From contig NC_083387.1 in NCBI RefSeq assembly GCF_031755915.1, positions 23,066,501-23,130,500 of the forward strand: 64,000 bases of DNA, read 5' to 3'. The notes under the pieces were generated by a model. It saw nothing but the letters and a program-made list of their open reading frames with translations, was not told the DNA's origin and did not search any database. Shown piece by piece: positions 11,171 to 21,950 of the stretch. The position numbers were made by a program, and so were the translations under genes. Numbering within the stretch: the first letter of the stretch is position 1; the number at the start of each line of letters is the position of its first letter. This DNA comes from Ziziphus jujuba (lineage: Eukaryota; Streptophyta; Magnoliopsida; Rosales; Rhamnaceae).

Positions 11171-13558
11171 CGTGTGTGTATATATATGTAGCTTCAAAAA
11201 TCTATTGTGCGGGAGGGATAAGCATGTGGAATATATTTAAAATGGTTAACTGCTTTCGAGCCCTCTAGTTTGCTCCGAATTTTAATTAAGTGCTCCACGT
11301 TTCAAAATTTTAGATTGAGCGCTTTTATTTTCATTTTGTTTTTAAAATCAAAATGAAACTTGGGACACTCAAATAAATTAAAATTTGGGACGCTCAATTG
11401 AAATTGGGGACAAAACAGAGAGCACAAAACTATAGTTAACCTTATTAAAAAATAAAAACTTATTATTCCTAAGTATTATGATATATTTTTTTTCCAATCT
11501 AAGGTCGAAGAGTAATTATTTGAACTCAAAAAAGATCAGAACTAATAAATTAAGCAAAACATATTCATATTTATAACAGCCTAATGAATAATTCCCATTT
11601 GTAGTAAAACATAAATCAGGAAAGCATCATTAGAACTTTCAGGAAAATAAGTGCTGTTAGATTTAGCAAGAAATTAATGAGATTAGCCTCAATGATTTGG
11701 TGCTCTGTTTTTTTTTTTTTTTTTCGTCTGTTCAAATTTTGGAACGTTAGTTGAACATGCTGCTGGTGGTTCCCGTTAAACTTCAAATATTCAAAACGCA
11801 GTATTTAGCAGAAGGATATCTAGATTCAAATCAAAAAAGAGGGAGGGTTGGCTCAAATCAAAGTCTTATATAGCCAACCTAACTCATCTTTTAATCATTA
11901 TGTTTATTTGTAGTTAAATTATATTTCAAAGAATTGGCAGCGAATTGGGTGATGAATCTGGTCAACGTTGGGTGCACTGGACAAATAATTAGCAAGAATT
12001 TCAACTTTTTTCATGTCACGAAATGCCTGGACCAAGGAGCTTGGTAGTACATTAAGATGCTACATTATATAAAGGTTCCAAGTGTGCATATATATTTGAT
12101 CACCTTCACCAACTCTTTTGTTTTTTAAGGTTGCATACACGAATTAAAAAGTAATGTAAATTTGAATTAGGAAAGTAAATATGTTTTAAAAGGAAATAAC
12201 TTAGTTCGTGTTCTATTCGATTAATTTTATTACAAACTTTATATTATCTTTTTTTTATAAAAATTTTAACATCACTTTTATTAAATAAAAAAAGAGAAAA
12301 AAAAAAAAAGCTTTGTAACTCAAATATACTGTCTATATAACATATTCATGTGAATATTTTTGAAAAAAAAGGTAATGTATCAAACTCAAAATCAAAATGT
12401 ATATATTTTTTTCAATATTAAAGATGAAGGGATTCAAATTTGAGTCATTGATGGAGGAAAAATTGTCTTGCAAGGACTGTCAAAATTAGAGTTAAAAAAG
12501 TAAATTAAGACACCGTCCAACAATGCTCAAACTACAAGAGTAACATTTTTCTTTTTGCAACTTTTGTAGTCGTTATCATTTTGTTTAGAGAGGCTGTGAG
12601 TAAATAATATTCCTACTATTTTTTTTCCCTTTTTTCTTTTGAGTTCCTATTGATGTTTTATTTTGTTTTTGTTTGTTTTTTGAAGAAAAGTTCCTATATA
12701 AGTTAGATTCCTTGTTAATGCTTACACATGAAAAATGCAATTAATTGAAAGACGTTAAAAAAATGGATCCTTTGTTCCTGTAGCATGTTCCCTTGCATGT
12801 GTCATTGCATCCAATATGCAACAAATTAACATGTTGCGCCTAATTAATTAATAAAAACAATTTATATATATTAAGTGTTTACAATGAACAAGGCTCAAAA
12901 TTTCTATATTTGGATAGAGATATTGAAAGTTTAAAATATAAAAATGTTCATGAAAATATAAAAAATTATTGAATATCCATAAGAATTAATAAAAAATGAC
13001 AGAAGTTGACATAAATTTACTTAAAAAATATTTTATCAAAACTTTAGCATTAACTTATTTAATTAATTAATTATCAAATTAACTATAAAAATTGAAAAAT
13101 ATTAAATGGATACTCTATTTCTGTTAATTATTTGATTTGTGGTAAACATTAATATCCACAAATCTACCATTATAAATAAAAATATGCAAAATTGAATACA
13201 TATTTAATAAAATTATTATTACGTTAAGTATATAAAATAACTATTATAAGTACATTATATTTCATAAATAACATCACAATATTATATAAAACATTTGGAT
13301 AGTTAAAAATTATTACTTTTTTTTCTCATTCTCATTTTAAGATATGAGATGTGAAAAATACTTATTAAAATGTATGTCTCCTTGATAATTTGCATATAAT
13401 TGTTAATATGCCAATTATATATAGATCTTGTATTAAATGTGATAGCTGATAATAATCATTGTATAATATATATTAACTTTATGCATAACTATTATTTTTT
13501 ATTGGTTTAGTTTGCAAATAATATATTTTCTACATCTTTTTCAATTTTCATCTACATT
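11171..13558. other. Gene-free AT-rich stretch
   Basis: Nothing coding is supported on either strand. It holds poly-T and poly-A runs (for example around 11708-11724 and 12296-12310) and very AT-rich sequence around 12840-13560. I see no terminal repeats or duplications that would define an element here. Confidence 0.6.
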
Positions 13559-13563
13559 ATAAT

Positions 13564-13747
13564 TGTAACATCCCACATCGGTTAGAAATTAGGAGAACGA
13601 AGCATGACTTATAAGCGCGTGGATACCTTTCCCTTCAAGAGGTCTTTTCCTGTGACCCACCGTTGTTCTGGGGTCGGGAAGAGCAAAACCGTGCGGGTCG
13701 GACCCAAAGCGGACAATATTTTGAAGCGGGTGGTCTGGGCTGTTACA
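13564..13747 (+). mobile_element. Solo LTR of a TRIM (miniature LTR retrotransposon)
   Basis: The 184-bp block starts TGTAACATCCCACATCGG and ends GTCTGGGCTGTTACA, with TG...CA termini. It is flanked by the perfect 5-bp duplication ATAAT (13559-13563 and 13748-13752). It shares ends and inner blocks (GGATACC, TCCCTTCA, GAGCAAAACC, GGACAATAT, GCGGGT) with the LTRs of the complete TRIM at 39430-39843 read in reverse. A single LTR with a target duplication indicates recombination between the two LTRs of an earlier full copy. Confidence 0.9.
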
Positions 13748-13866
13748 ATAATTTTATTTACTTTATAATATTTATACAAATCTTAAAGTTTATTATTGTA
13801 ATAAAAGTATAATAATAGGTAGATAGGCTTATGATTTGTCATACTAATTTTTGTCTGAAAATGAAA

Positions 13867-14218
13867 TAGGGTTCTGTTTGGCAGGGCTTTTTTTGGGCTT
13901 AAAAGCTCTACTTGACGACTAAAAGTTCTTTTATCAAAAAATAAAAATATTTGGCAAAAGTCAATAAGTACTTATTGATCAAAAAATAAGTTTTTTTTTA
14001 AACTGTTTTAGAAAAGCCCAAATTTTGAGCTTATCTAAAAAAACTCTTTTTTTTTTTTTTTATCTTATATGAAAATTTAATAAGCATTTAATGCAGTTTT
14101 TTTATTTACAATCAAATACTTATTAGTTTTTTAATAAATTTTTTTTTCAAAAAGATCTATTATAGAAAGGTCTACTGACCAAAATTTTACTTTCATCTGC
14201 TATACCAAACGGATCCTA
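13867..14218. mobile_element. Possible MITE with imperfect terminal inverted repeats
   Basis: The left tip reads TAGGGTTCTGTTTGGCA and the right tip, reversed, reads TAGGATCCGTTTGGTA. Similar GTTTGG-type tips occur in plant miniature DNA transposons. The 352-bp interior is AT-rich and non-coding. I could not find a convincing target duplication, so class and exact ends are uncertain. Confidence 0.4.
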
Positions 14219-14219
14219 C

Positions 14220-16250
14220 ATAGACTTATCTGGTATAATTTTGAACATTATTTGTTAAATGTGATTTTTTTTTCTTTAATTTTTGGAAAACAATTAAAAG
14301 GTAAAAGAAACATATCAATAAGGTTAATATGGCAAAATGTTTTACCAAACATCATTAATATTTATTTTTTTTGGTAAAAAATTTTAAAAAAGTAAAATTT
14401 AATAGATCATATTTCCAAAAATTTTATGGAAATTTTTGAAATTTCCAAATTTCTATTGAAATTGTGGATTTTTTATCCAAATAATTGTGAAGCAATTGAT
14501 ATGGATATGGATATTTTGATATAAATTTATAAGGAAATTATGAAGAAATATCAAAAATTTCCATGGATATTATTAAAATTATATTATTTCCATCTAGGAG
14601 TTAAGTTTCCTATCCATATGCTAAAAAAAATGAAAATTTCATGGATATTTTTTTTTATATTTTAAACCATGACTACAAAATTTTAATTTTAACATATAGT
14701 TGGTACATTTATCAAAAAATACATATGTAGTAATGGATAAAAATTATCACTACATATATGACCAAAATTATTTTAGCCATGATCATTCCTCAGTGCTAAA
14801 AAGTCTGTGGCAAATACTCAATTTTCTTGTAGCGTCCAGACAAAATGAATAATATGTAATTTTTGTTTACAATTTGTATGTATTTTGCTGCAAGAAAACT
14901 TTATAATTTAATTATACAAAAGCTATCTATTTGCATTTTAGTTAATCAATTTTGTTAAACTCTAGGGAATAATTTATAGTCCAAGTGAAAATATTGCTCT
15001 TTTTATTTATTTATTTATTTTATTTATCTATTTTTTATTTTTTTTAAATGAAGGTAGACGATTTTCATTGCTAAATAAAAGAATTGAAAACGTCAGCCTG
15101 AAGTGCTTGGAGAAACTAAGTTGGACCCTCCAACATAAGAGCAAAAATAATAATTCACATCCAAACTAGAATAGGCTCCATAATTAAACGAACAGCCATT
15201 TGAGAATCAGTGTGAAATTTTGCTTAAACAAAAAAGTTAAGAAGCCTAATTGAGGACCCAAAATATAGGAGTGATTTTTGTAATTATCTCACATCGAGTA
15301 CAAAACTAGATGAAAGCAATATTCCCCGAACCCTAAATTAGTAAAATTAATTATTTGCCATTCGGTATATGATGGTTTTTATTTTTTTACCTAATTATCT
15401 GTATTTTATTTATCTAAAATGTTTTTTTAGTGGTAATTTCGTGGGTTCATATGGAAATCTCGTGAACAATGATGTTGAATGCGAAAAACCTAATATAAAA
15501 TAATAATAATAATAATAACAATAAGAACTTCAAAGGTTTTTTTTTTTCCTTTATTTTTTTAAATTATTGTGGAGGTAAGAGGATTCTTTACCATTGGATT
15601 ATCCCTGTATGGATAACAGCAACAACAACTTCAAAGTTTATTTTTTATTATTATTTTGGAGATATGAGAATTCTAACTCAGATCATTACTTTAGAAATAA
15701 TGATTTTTACCATTAGGTTATCCTACAAATAATAACTACGAAATTAAGGGAGAAAAAAAATCATAAATACCAGATTAATTACAACTTTCAAATTGTGTTG
15801 AATTTTTTATTACATTTAAATTTGTAGTCAATTGAAATGCCTACTAAAGTCTAACCACTATAAATTAATATTAACAAATCAACATTTAAGATTAACAAAT
15901 TACGCACACATTTAAATAGAAAAAACAAAAAACATAATATCATCGCAATTTTCTTCAATATATATCTTTGTCTGATTTATTTTCTCTCTCACTCTCTCTC
16001 TCTCTCTCTTTTTTAAAACAAAATTATATGTTTATGTGAAGAAAGCTGGTCTCAAGAAAGCGAATCCCACGGAAATATGTAAAATTGAATGGACACTTAA
16101 TACACAAAAGAGTATCATATTAGTATTACCATAGTAATATTCGATCAACCATATAATAAATCATCATCATTATTATATATAATTCTATATCAGCCGTTTC
16201 CTAGACTCTAGTCATAATAATCAAGAAACAAATTTAGATATTCCTGGATG
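14220..16250. other. Gene-free AT-rich stretch
   Basis: No coding frame is supported. A CTTGTAGCG tip at about 14827-14835 resembles the reversed end of CACTA-type elements, but no partner end was found. An (AAT)n-like run lies near 15500-15517 and a CT tract near 15985-16010. The last part is the 3' flank of dirigent 3. Confidence 0.55.
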
Positions 16251-16258
16251 CCTTCTCA

Positions 16259-16831
16259 TCAATAATGAATGAGAGTCACATGATACTCAATAATGGCATC
16301 ACCATTAGTAGTATTCAAAAAATAGGTGTTAAGCTTCGCAAACCCTCTAGCCATCCTAAACTCACCTCTCCCTCCGACGATGGCCAGCTCACGTTTACCC
16401 TCCGTCACCGGATTTCTCGAAGCCACGGTGAAAGAGCTTCCCTTAAACTTACCGGTGGTGAAACCAAAATCCACATACATCACCAATCCCAATGTGCCAG
16501 GCTGACTTGATGATGATACGTAGAGCCCTTGTGCATTGCCTATGACCTTCGAAGTCGCCTCGGGACCGTCTTTGAGAGGATCGTCGATGGCGAACAGGCT
16601 GCCGAACGGCGTCGGTGACGTGTCACCTTTGGAGATGTTGGCACGGGCTACTTCCACTGCACTTGGTTTGGAGCCACTGAGGATATCGAAAAGGAAGAAG
16701 TGGAGCTTTGTGATCTTCTCCTTCATGACATTAGGCAGAGTTTCAGAGTGGTAAGCACAATCTGCTACTGGTATGGTTGCAATGCTAATAAGGATCAAAG
16801 CCAATCCCAATATGATCAATCTTCCTTCCAT
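16259..16831 (-). CDS. Dirigent protein 3, complete and divergent
   Basis: An intronless frame of 190 codons runs from ATG 16831 to stop 16261-16259. The signal peptide (MEGRLIILGLALILISIATI) is followed by LHFFLFD, SGSKPSA, SPTPFGSLF, DDPL, IGNAQGLY, DFGFTTG, FKGSS, RELAIVGGRGEFRMARGFA and the family C-terminus GDAIIEYHV ending in IHY. Length and motif order are those of dirigent proteins, which act in the apoplast on phenoxy radicals. It differs from the other two by lacking the YNGSS glycosylation site (FKGSS here) and by a serine-rich loop after AQGLY, so it probably belongs to another subgroup. No lesion is seen. A TATA box lies about 50 bp upstream of the ATG. Confidence 0.95.
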   Translation of the reverse strand: MEGRLIILGLALILISIATIPVADCAYHSETLPNVMKEKITKLHFFLFDILSGSKPSAVEVARANISKGDTSPTPFGSLFAIDDPLKDGPEATSKVIGNAQGLYVSSSSQPGTLGLVMYVDFGFTTGKFKGSSFTVASRNPVTEGKRELAIVGGRGEFRMARGFAKLNTYFLNTTNGDAIIEYHVTLIHY

Positions 16832-16880
16832 TTTTTTTTTTTTTTTCTTTTGGGTATGAGATTTGCCTTAAGGTTATATG

Positions 16881-16889
16881 GTTTTATAG
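16881..16889 (-). promoter_or_regulatory. TATA box of dirigent 3
   Basis: The minus strand reads CTATAAAAC about 50 bp upstream of the dirigent 3 ATG. The short distance implies a leader of only about 20-25 bp, so a second start site further upstream is possible. Confidence 0.45.
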
Positions 16890-17893
16890 ATATATGCTGC
16901 TTGTTACATTTCTTTTTCTTTTTTTGAATCAAGAAGATCCTAACCGTTGACAAAGTCTAAAATTTAATTCATCCAACGGCTCAAAATCATGTATACAAGA
17001 TGTTTATAGATACTTATCTTTGTTTAGTGGTAGGGTACAGAAAAGGTTAAAACTTCTTATCCTTATGTGCTCATCAAATTTGTATTCTATCCTAGAGCGG
17101 GATTAGTGTTAAAAAGTTTCTGAAAATAACTCTTTCCGATTCATTGCTTTGCTAATTTGCTCAGATTTTCTTGATTTTTAAAGAAAGTGCCAAACAAATA
17201 TGGCAATTAACTTTTGTTTTTCTGGCATTTTAGAGATACACCAAAAATTTACCTTATACTATCATTATTATTATACGGATTTTGGTTTAATATTGTAGAA
17301 CTTTTTTTTTTTTTTTTTTTGGTTGGGTTGCTATATATTCCCTTTTTTTACATGAATGACAAAGATCATAAATATTTCCAAAATGGCAAGTGAAGAATAT
17401 CGTGCATTCTCCTAATCTACAGCTGTTCAATCAAATAGATGGCGATTGGGCCGGCTAATAGGATGCAATGACATTAATCGAACAATTTAATCAGATTAAG
17501 CCGAGACAGAAAAGAACATATATTTTTAACGGGAGTTGGTACTTCGGAGCACCAGAAATTTATTCCATTGGCAAACCCATATGTCATCTATGTGCTGAAA
17601 AATAGACAATTTTGTGTTTCAATTGTTTAGAATTTCAAAGTAACAACTAAATTTGATAGTTTTTTCGTTCCTTTTTTAAATGTAGAAATTTAAATTCAAA
17701 ATTATTACTCAAGCAATTAGTGGTTAACCGTTAACTCTAAAAATGATATATATATATATATATATATATATTTGATTAATAACTGAGACCTTATATTGTT
17801 CCCTAGTTAGGACAAATTGAAAGAAAAATTAAGGATCGTGATTTCTTAACTAATAGAGGCATTTATTCATAAATATTACTGGCTAATATATAG
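16890..17893. other. Intergenic stretch between dirigent 3 and amidase A
   Basis: No gene is seen. A poly-T run lies near 17300-17321 and a (TA)n run near 17747-17771. Bases about 17800-17890, just downstream of amidase A, resemble 60565-60665, indicating duplicated flank sequence in the amidase cluster. Confidence 0.55.
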
Positions 17894-17904
17894 ATGATTT
17901 CACA

Positions 17905-19852
17905 TCACGTTATTTCAGGATTCATGGATAGCTTCCTAACTTTGGTGGCTTGCTCAAAACCATATACAACCTCAATTAGCTTAGGCTCTGAACCTTTTAA
18001 ACCCCCCAAACTAATCCCAAATGGAACACCATCGCTGTCATATCTAGCAGGCACATTAATTCCTGGAAATCCCCAAATTGCAAGCACGGGTGAAACATCA
18101 GGACCAGGACTCACTAATGCAACTGGATTCTCCTCTAACATCAGCTTTTCAAATCCCTCTCTACTCAGTCTTTCCAAATTCAATATTGCAGCTTTTTCTA
18201 CGTCCCCAATTCCATTTGTGGCTTGTGCTGCAAGAAATATTTCTTGCCCATATTCCTCCGTCATTTCCTACACAAAACCCAGTGCACCAATTTTTAGTGG
18301 AAATAACAAAATAAAGAACTCTTTTATTTATTTATTTATTTCTGTTTCATGGTTTAATATATACATACCAAATCTGGGTACCTTCCATTAAAGGCTTTCA
18401 CATCTGCAAAGGATTGAACAGGGGAAATCACCAAGTTCTGTAGATATTGATTCAAGGATAATTTGAACTTGGCCAGTAAGGCTATTGCTTCTGCTTGCCA
18501 TGGATTTCAAGATTTCGTAAATGTTGGCTATTTCTAAATTGTCAATCAAAATTGCACTTTTTTCCCTTTAATAATCAACAGAATTAAGTGTATTCATCAC
18601 ATTGTTAATAAGTTTCACTATTTTGTCAATGTTGATGATCATCATTAGGCAAAATAGAATCTAATATGAAGAAATTAATCCATTTTGTTTAGAACTTAAA
18701 AAAGGTGAACTGTAATTAATCGATACAAACATCAATTATAGATTCAGCAACTCTCTTGGTTAATCCTAAATGATTTAGGTAGTTCACTGCAGTCTGATAC
18801 CTTAAAGTTTGGAAATGATTTTAAATGCTTCTGTTTGGGAAGATCCAGTTCCGGAAGTGAAGAAAGGGTCCCTAACTATACCTTATCTCTTGCCATGTAG
18901 ACCATCAACTTTGAGGAATTGTTCATAACTACCAGGCAGAATGTACTTTGATGCTTCACTAGTCACTTGGCTGTTGTTATCAAATCCATCAATGGCATCA
19001 AGAACCACGACAGCATCCGATACGATCCTGCTGATTGGCCTAGTTCAATTAAACATTAAACTCATTATTTAGACTGTAACAGACTATTCTTAAAAATATT
19101 ATTCATAAACATTAACGTAAATTTCATTAAAATTGGGGTTTTAACAGAACTTAACCCAATAGTGTCCTGTCTTGTTGGCATGATAGGGATAGCCCTAGCT
19201 ACAGAGATACAACTGGCAGGCATAGAATGGAGCTGTCGGTTTTAGTACCCAATGATACTGCTACCAAATTTGCTGCAACTAACATTGATGATCCATTGCT
19301 AGATCCACAAGGTGTTGCTGATAGAACATATGGATTCTATATGTAACAATCATGGTCCAAAATTTAATGATAGTCCATTTTCTAAAAATCATTTATTACA
19401 ACATGAAATGGTCAACGTATATAAAGACTACATGTGCACTAACCTTTCCTTGGCCACCTCTGGCGCACTCCAGCCATAGGGTACATTAAGCGATCTAAAC
19501 TTGGACCACTAGTTTAAATAGGCCTTTCCTAGTATGATTGCACCCGCATTTCTCAACTTGTTTATAACACCAGCATCCCGAGGCACCACTGAGCCAAGCA
19601 ACGCATACAAGCCATCAGTAGTATTGAGCTTATCCTTGATTCCAGTTAGATCCTTCACAAGAATTGGAATGCCATGCAATTTAGATAGCGAGCCATAGAA
19701 GTTAGCCTTCCATTCCACATCAGCCTTGTCGACTACGTAAACCGCATCTGGGTTCACTTCTATGACCCTATTAAAAATCGGGTTGAGCCAGTTGATTTCT
19801 TCAATGTAGAACTCAACGAGTTGTCTCGAAGTGACTTGGTTCTCTTTGAAAG
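17905..19852 (-). pseudogene. Amidase A, main part (3' of the Copia insertion)
   Basis: Amidase-signature family homology extends in several exons read right to left. Exon 1 continues from 19852 to about 19444 and includes HGIPILVKD with the family catalytic-lysine context. Exon 2 is about 19336-19156 with a decayed Gly/Ser-rich signature (CGSS...). Exon 3 is about 19038-18801, exon 4 about 18568-18371, and the last exon, about 18270-17905, contains ATNGIGDVEKAA, GFPGINVPARYD and FGISLGGLKGSEPKLIEV. Splice boundaries are supported by alignment with copies B and C. A stop codon after GKAYLN (19511-19509) and length changes in exons 2-4 break the frame. Intact relatives hydrolyse amide bonds with a Ser-cisSer-Lys triad; substrate unknown. 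The 5' part of exon 1 lies 10 kb away at 30202-30339. Confidence 0.88.
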
Positions 19853-20346
19853 TGTTGGATTTATACTCTTGGAGCAAGCTAATCCATGATCAGGAATCTT
19901 GATTAATAATGGGTCGTGGGATCCCCAAACTAGCTTATTAAATGACAGAGCCCATTTAACTGATTATTAAGATACAAGAAAGAGCCCATTAAGTGGGCCT
20001 AAGGTGTTATGAAACTCTAGGAGGATTAGGGTTAGCAGTGTATAAATACACTGCTTACTAGCCTCAAAAAAAGAGGTTTTACGTATTATTTTCTAGAGAT
20101 TGAGAATCTCAGTAGAGAACTAAAAACATCTTGAAAGAAAAACAGAAACTGTGAGTTTCAGGATTTTTTCAGATTAACCCTCTTACTTCTTTTGTGACCA
20201 GGTGCGTCCACCCGCAGATCTGTCACTAGAAAATAGTTTGGAAGGTCCTGCACATAAAGGTTAGTAAAATTAATGGATAATGACATAATTTATCACATGG
20301 TTTATTCAATCTCGATCAGGCTTCCATTGTATATATGATTCCAACA
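19853..20346 (+). repeat. 5' LTR of Copia A
   Basis: The 494-bp block starts TGTTGGATTTAT and ends ATTCCAACA. It matches 29708-30201 with about 94% identity, whose first dinucleotide has decayed to TA. Confidence 0.95.
20041..20048 (+). promoter_or_regulatory. TATA box of Copia A within a small palindrome
   Basis: TATAAATA lies at the centre of an inverted repeat whose 9-bp arms are AGCAGTGTA and TACACTGCT. The same arrangement is kept in the 3' LTR near 29893-29916. This is the likely core promoter of the element, about 190 bp into the LTR. Confidence 0.6.
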
Positions 20347-20360
20347 ATTGGTATCAAAGC

Positions 20361-21950
20361 CGTGATTGAATCGGTGTGTGATAAATCGAATCTATTTTTT
20401 TTTTTTACAAGTTTTATTTTCATGTATATGTGATGTATATTAGATATATGGCACCTAGTATTCTATTATTCATGTTATTTATAATTTTTTGTATTATGAA
20501 TGAATGATTTGGTTTTGGTCTTAATCCATGGTAGATGCTTGTATTTTTTTTTTTTTTTTGGGATGTAAGAACGAGGCTAATCATAACATTAGGGTTTCCT
20601 CCTTGATTGATTTATTTATTTATTTTTCCTACAATTTTATTTGAATTTTTATATGTAAATTCGGATTTATTAGAAAAATATGTAAAAGTACCCGAAAAAA
20701 AAATTGCATACTCGTTACTGTTCAATATTTTTCATGCGGATCGGAGCTGCGCCCTGATAAACCAACACCATTAGCAGTTGAAGGACACGAAGGAGGACCG
20801 GTGGGAGGATAACGGTCGCCGGAAACACCTTCATGCGCCTACACGCGCCATCCAAAGTGGCTGAGAGTGGGATTCACGCGCCTGAATTCATAAGGCGCGT
20901 GGGGGCGTGTGAATGGTCGGATTTTGATAATATTTGGTGGGATGGTTCTTTGGATGGTTTTCTACCTCCCTGTAAAATTTCGTAAGGATCCGAGTTTTAT
21001 GTGGCGGCCGGTGGCGGTTATGGTGCTCGGGATCAATATAGGACATGTTAGGGTTTTGTGTTTTTGGGCCAAAAACCCTAGAAACCAATTCTAACATGGC
21101 CCACATCCCATAGACTTGCAAGATCAGAAGAAAAAGAGAAGAACGGGCCAGGTATCAAGTTGGGCTTCTTAGCCCTATTGGGCTTGTAATTTTTTTTTCT
21201 AGGAAACCATGGATTATGGCCTATTAATTATTCTATTTTTATAATTGTTTAAATTATATGAATATTGTAACACCCCGTCCCGAATCATGTCGGAATTTTC
21301 GCACGTTGACCGAGGTTGACCGTTGACCAAGGGGTCAAAAGTTGACTTTTTGTTCCGGTTGGAATTCTAGGTTGACTGAGGTACCGTTACGAAGTACACA
21401 TTGGCACGAGTTCGTAGACTGGTAGCACGTTGAAAACGGAGCTACGGTTTGAAAGTTATGAGCAAAACAAGTTGAGGTCTAAACTGTCCAAGGGGTGCCG
21501 GGGTTGACTTTTTATTCATGCAAGGTTGAGCTTTGACTCATGCATGGTTGTGAAGTGCTCGTCGATACGAGTCCGTAGACTAGCGGCACGTCCAATTTGG
21601 ACATGTGATAGGACACTATACATATTGGGTTCAAAAAGTTTTAATTTTGTAAATCAATTTTGAGTGGTGTGTGTTGGTGTTATCTAAGAGGGCTCTATCT
21701 AAGGAGGTAGATTTTTAAGGAATCTGAGACCTATCTCACATTTCCTGGGAGCTAACTTAGTAGGACATTAAAACATACCATGTTCAAAGTTTAATTTATT
21801 ACAAATGTCTTGCCCAACGTAAGTATTTGTAATGGAAATTAAATTATTGTTGCAATAAATATTAATAATAAATAGTGTAAGGGATCTACATATTTGTATG
21901 TTTGTTGTATTGATTACGTGTTAATATGTGTGCATTTTAATTTTCAGAAA
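20361..21950 (+). other. Copia A untranslated leader
   Basis: This 1.6-kb stretch between primer-binding site and gag has no credible gene. It has a GC-richer part (about 20740-21120) and a foreign LTR fragment (21266 to about 21605). The final part before 21951 is AT-rich. Confidence 0.6.
21266..21605 (+). repeat. Truncated 5' end of a long Gypsy LTR
   Basis: The block begins TGTAACACCCCGTCCC and matches the first ~335 bp, in coding orientation, of the long Gypsy LTRs (for example 33074 onward). It carries the same run of TTGACC/TTGACT motifs and the phrase GTTTGAAAGTTATG. Homology fades after GGCACG at about 21600. No far end or target duplicate was found, so it is a truncated insertion or an old deletion derivative. 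Confidence 0.75.

Noticed and set aside
14727..14835. Possible CACTA-type element end (CTTGTAGCG)
   Set aside because: Only one diverged tip is seen, with no partner end and no 3-bp duplication.
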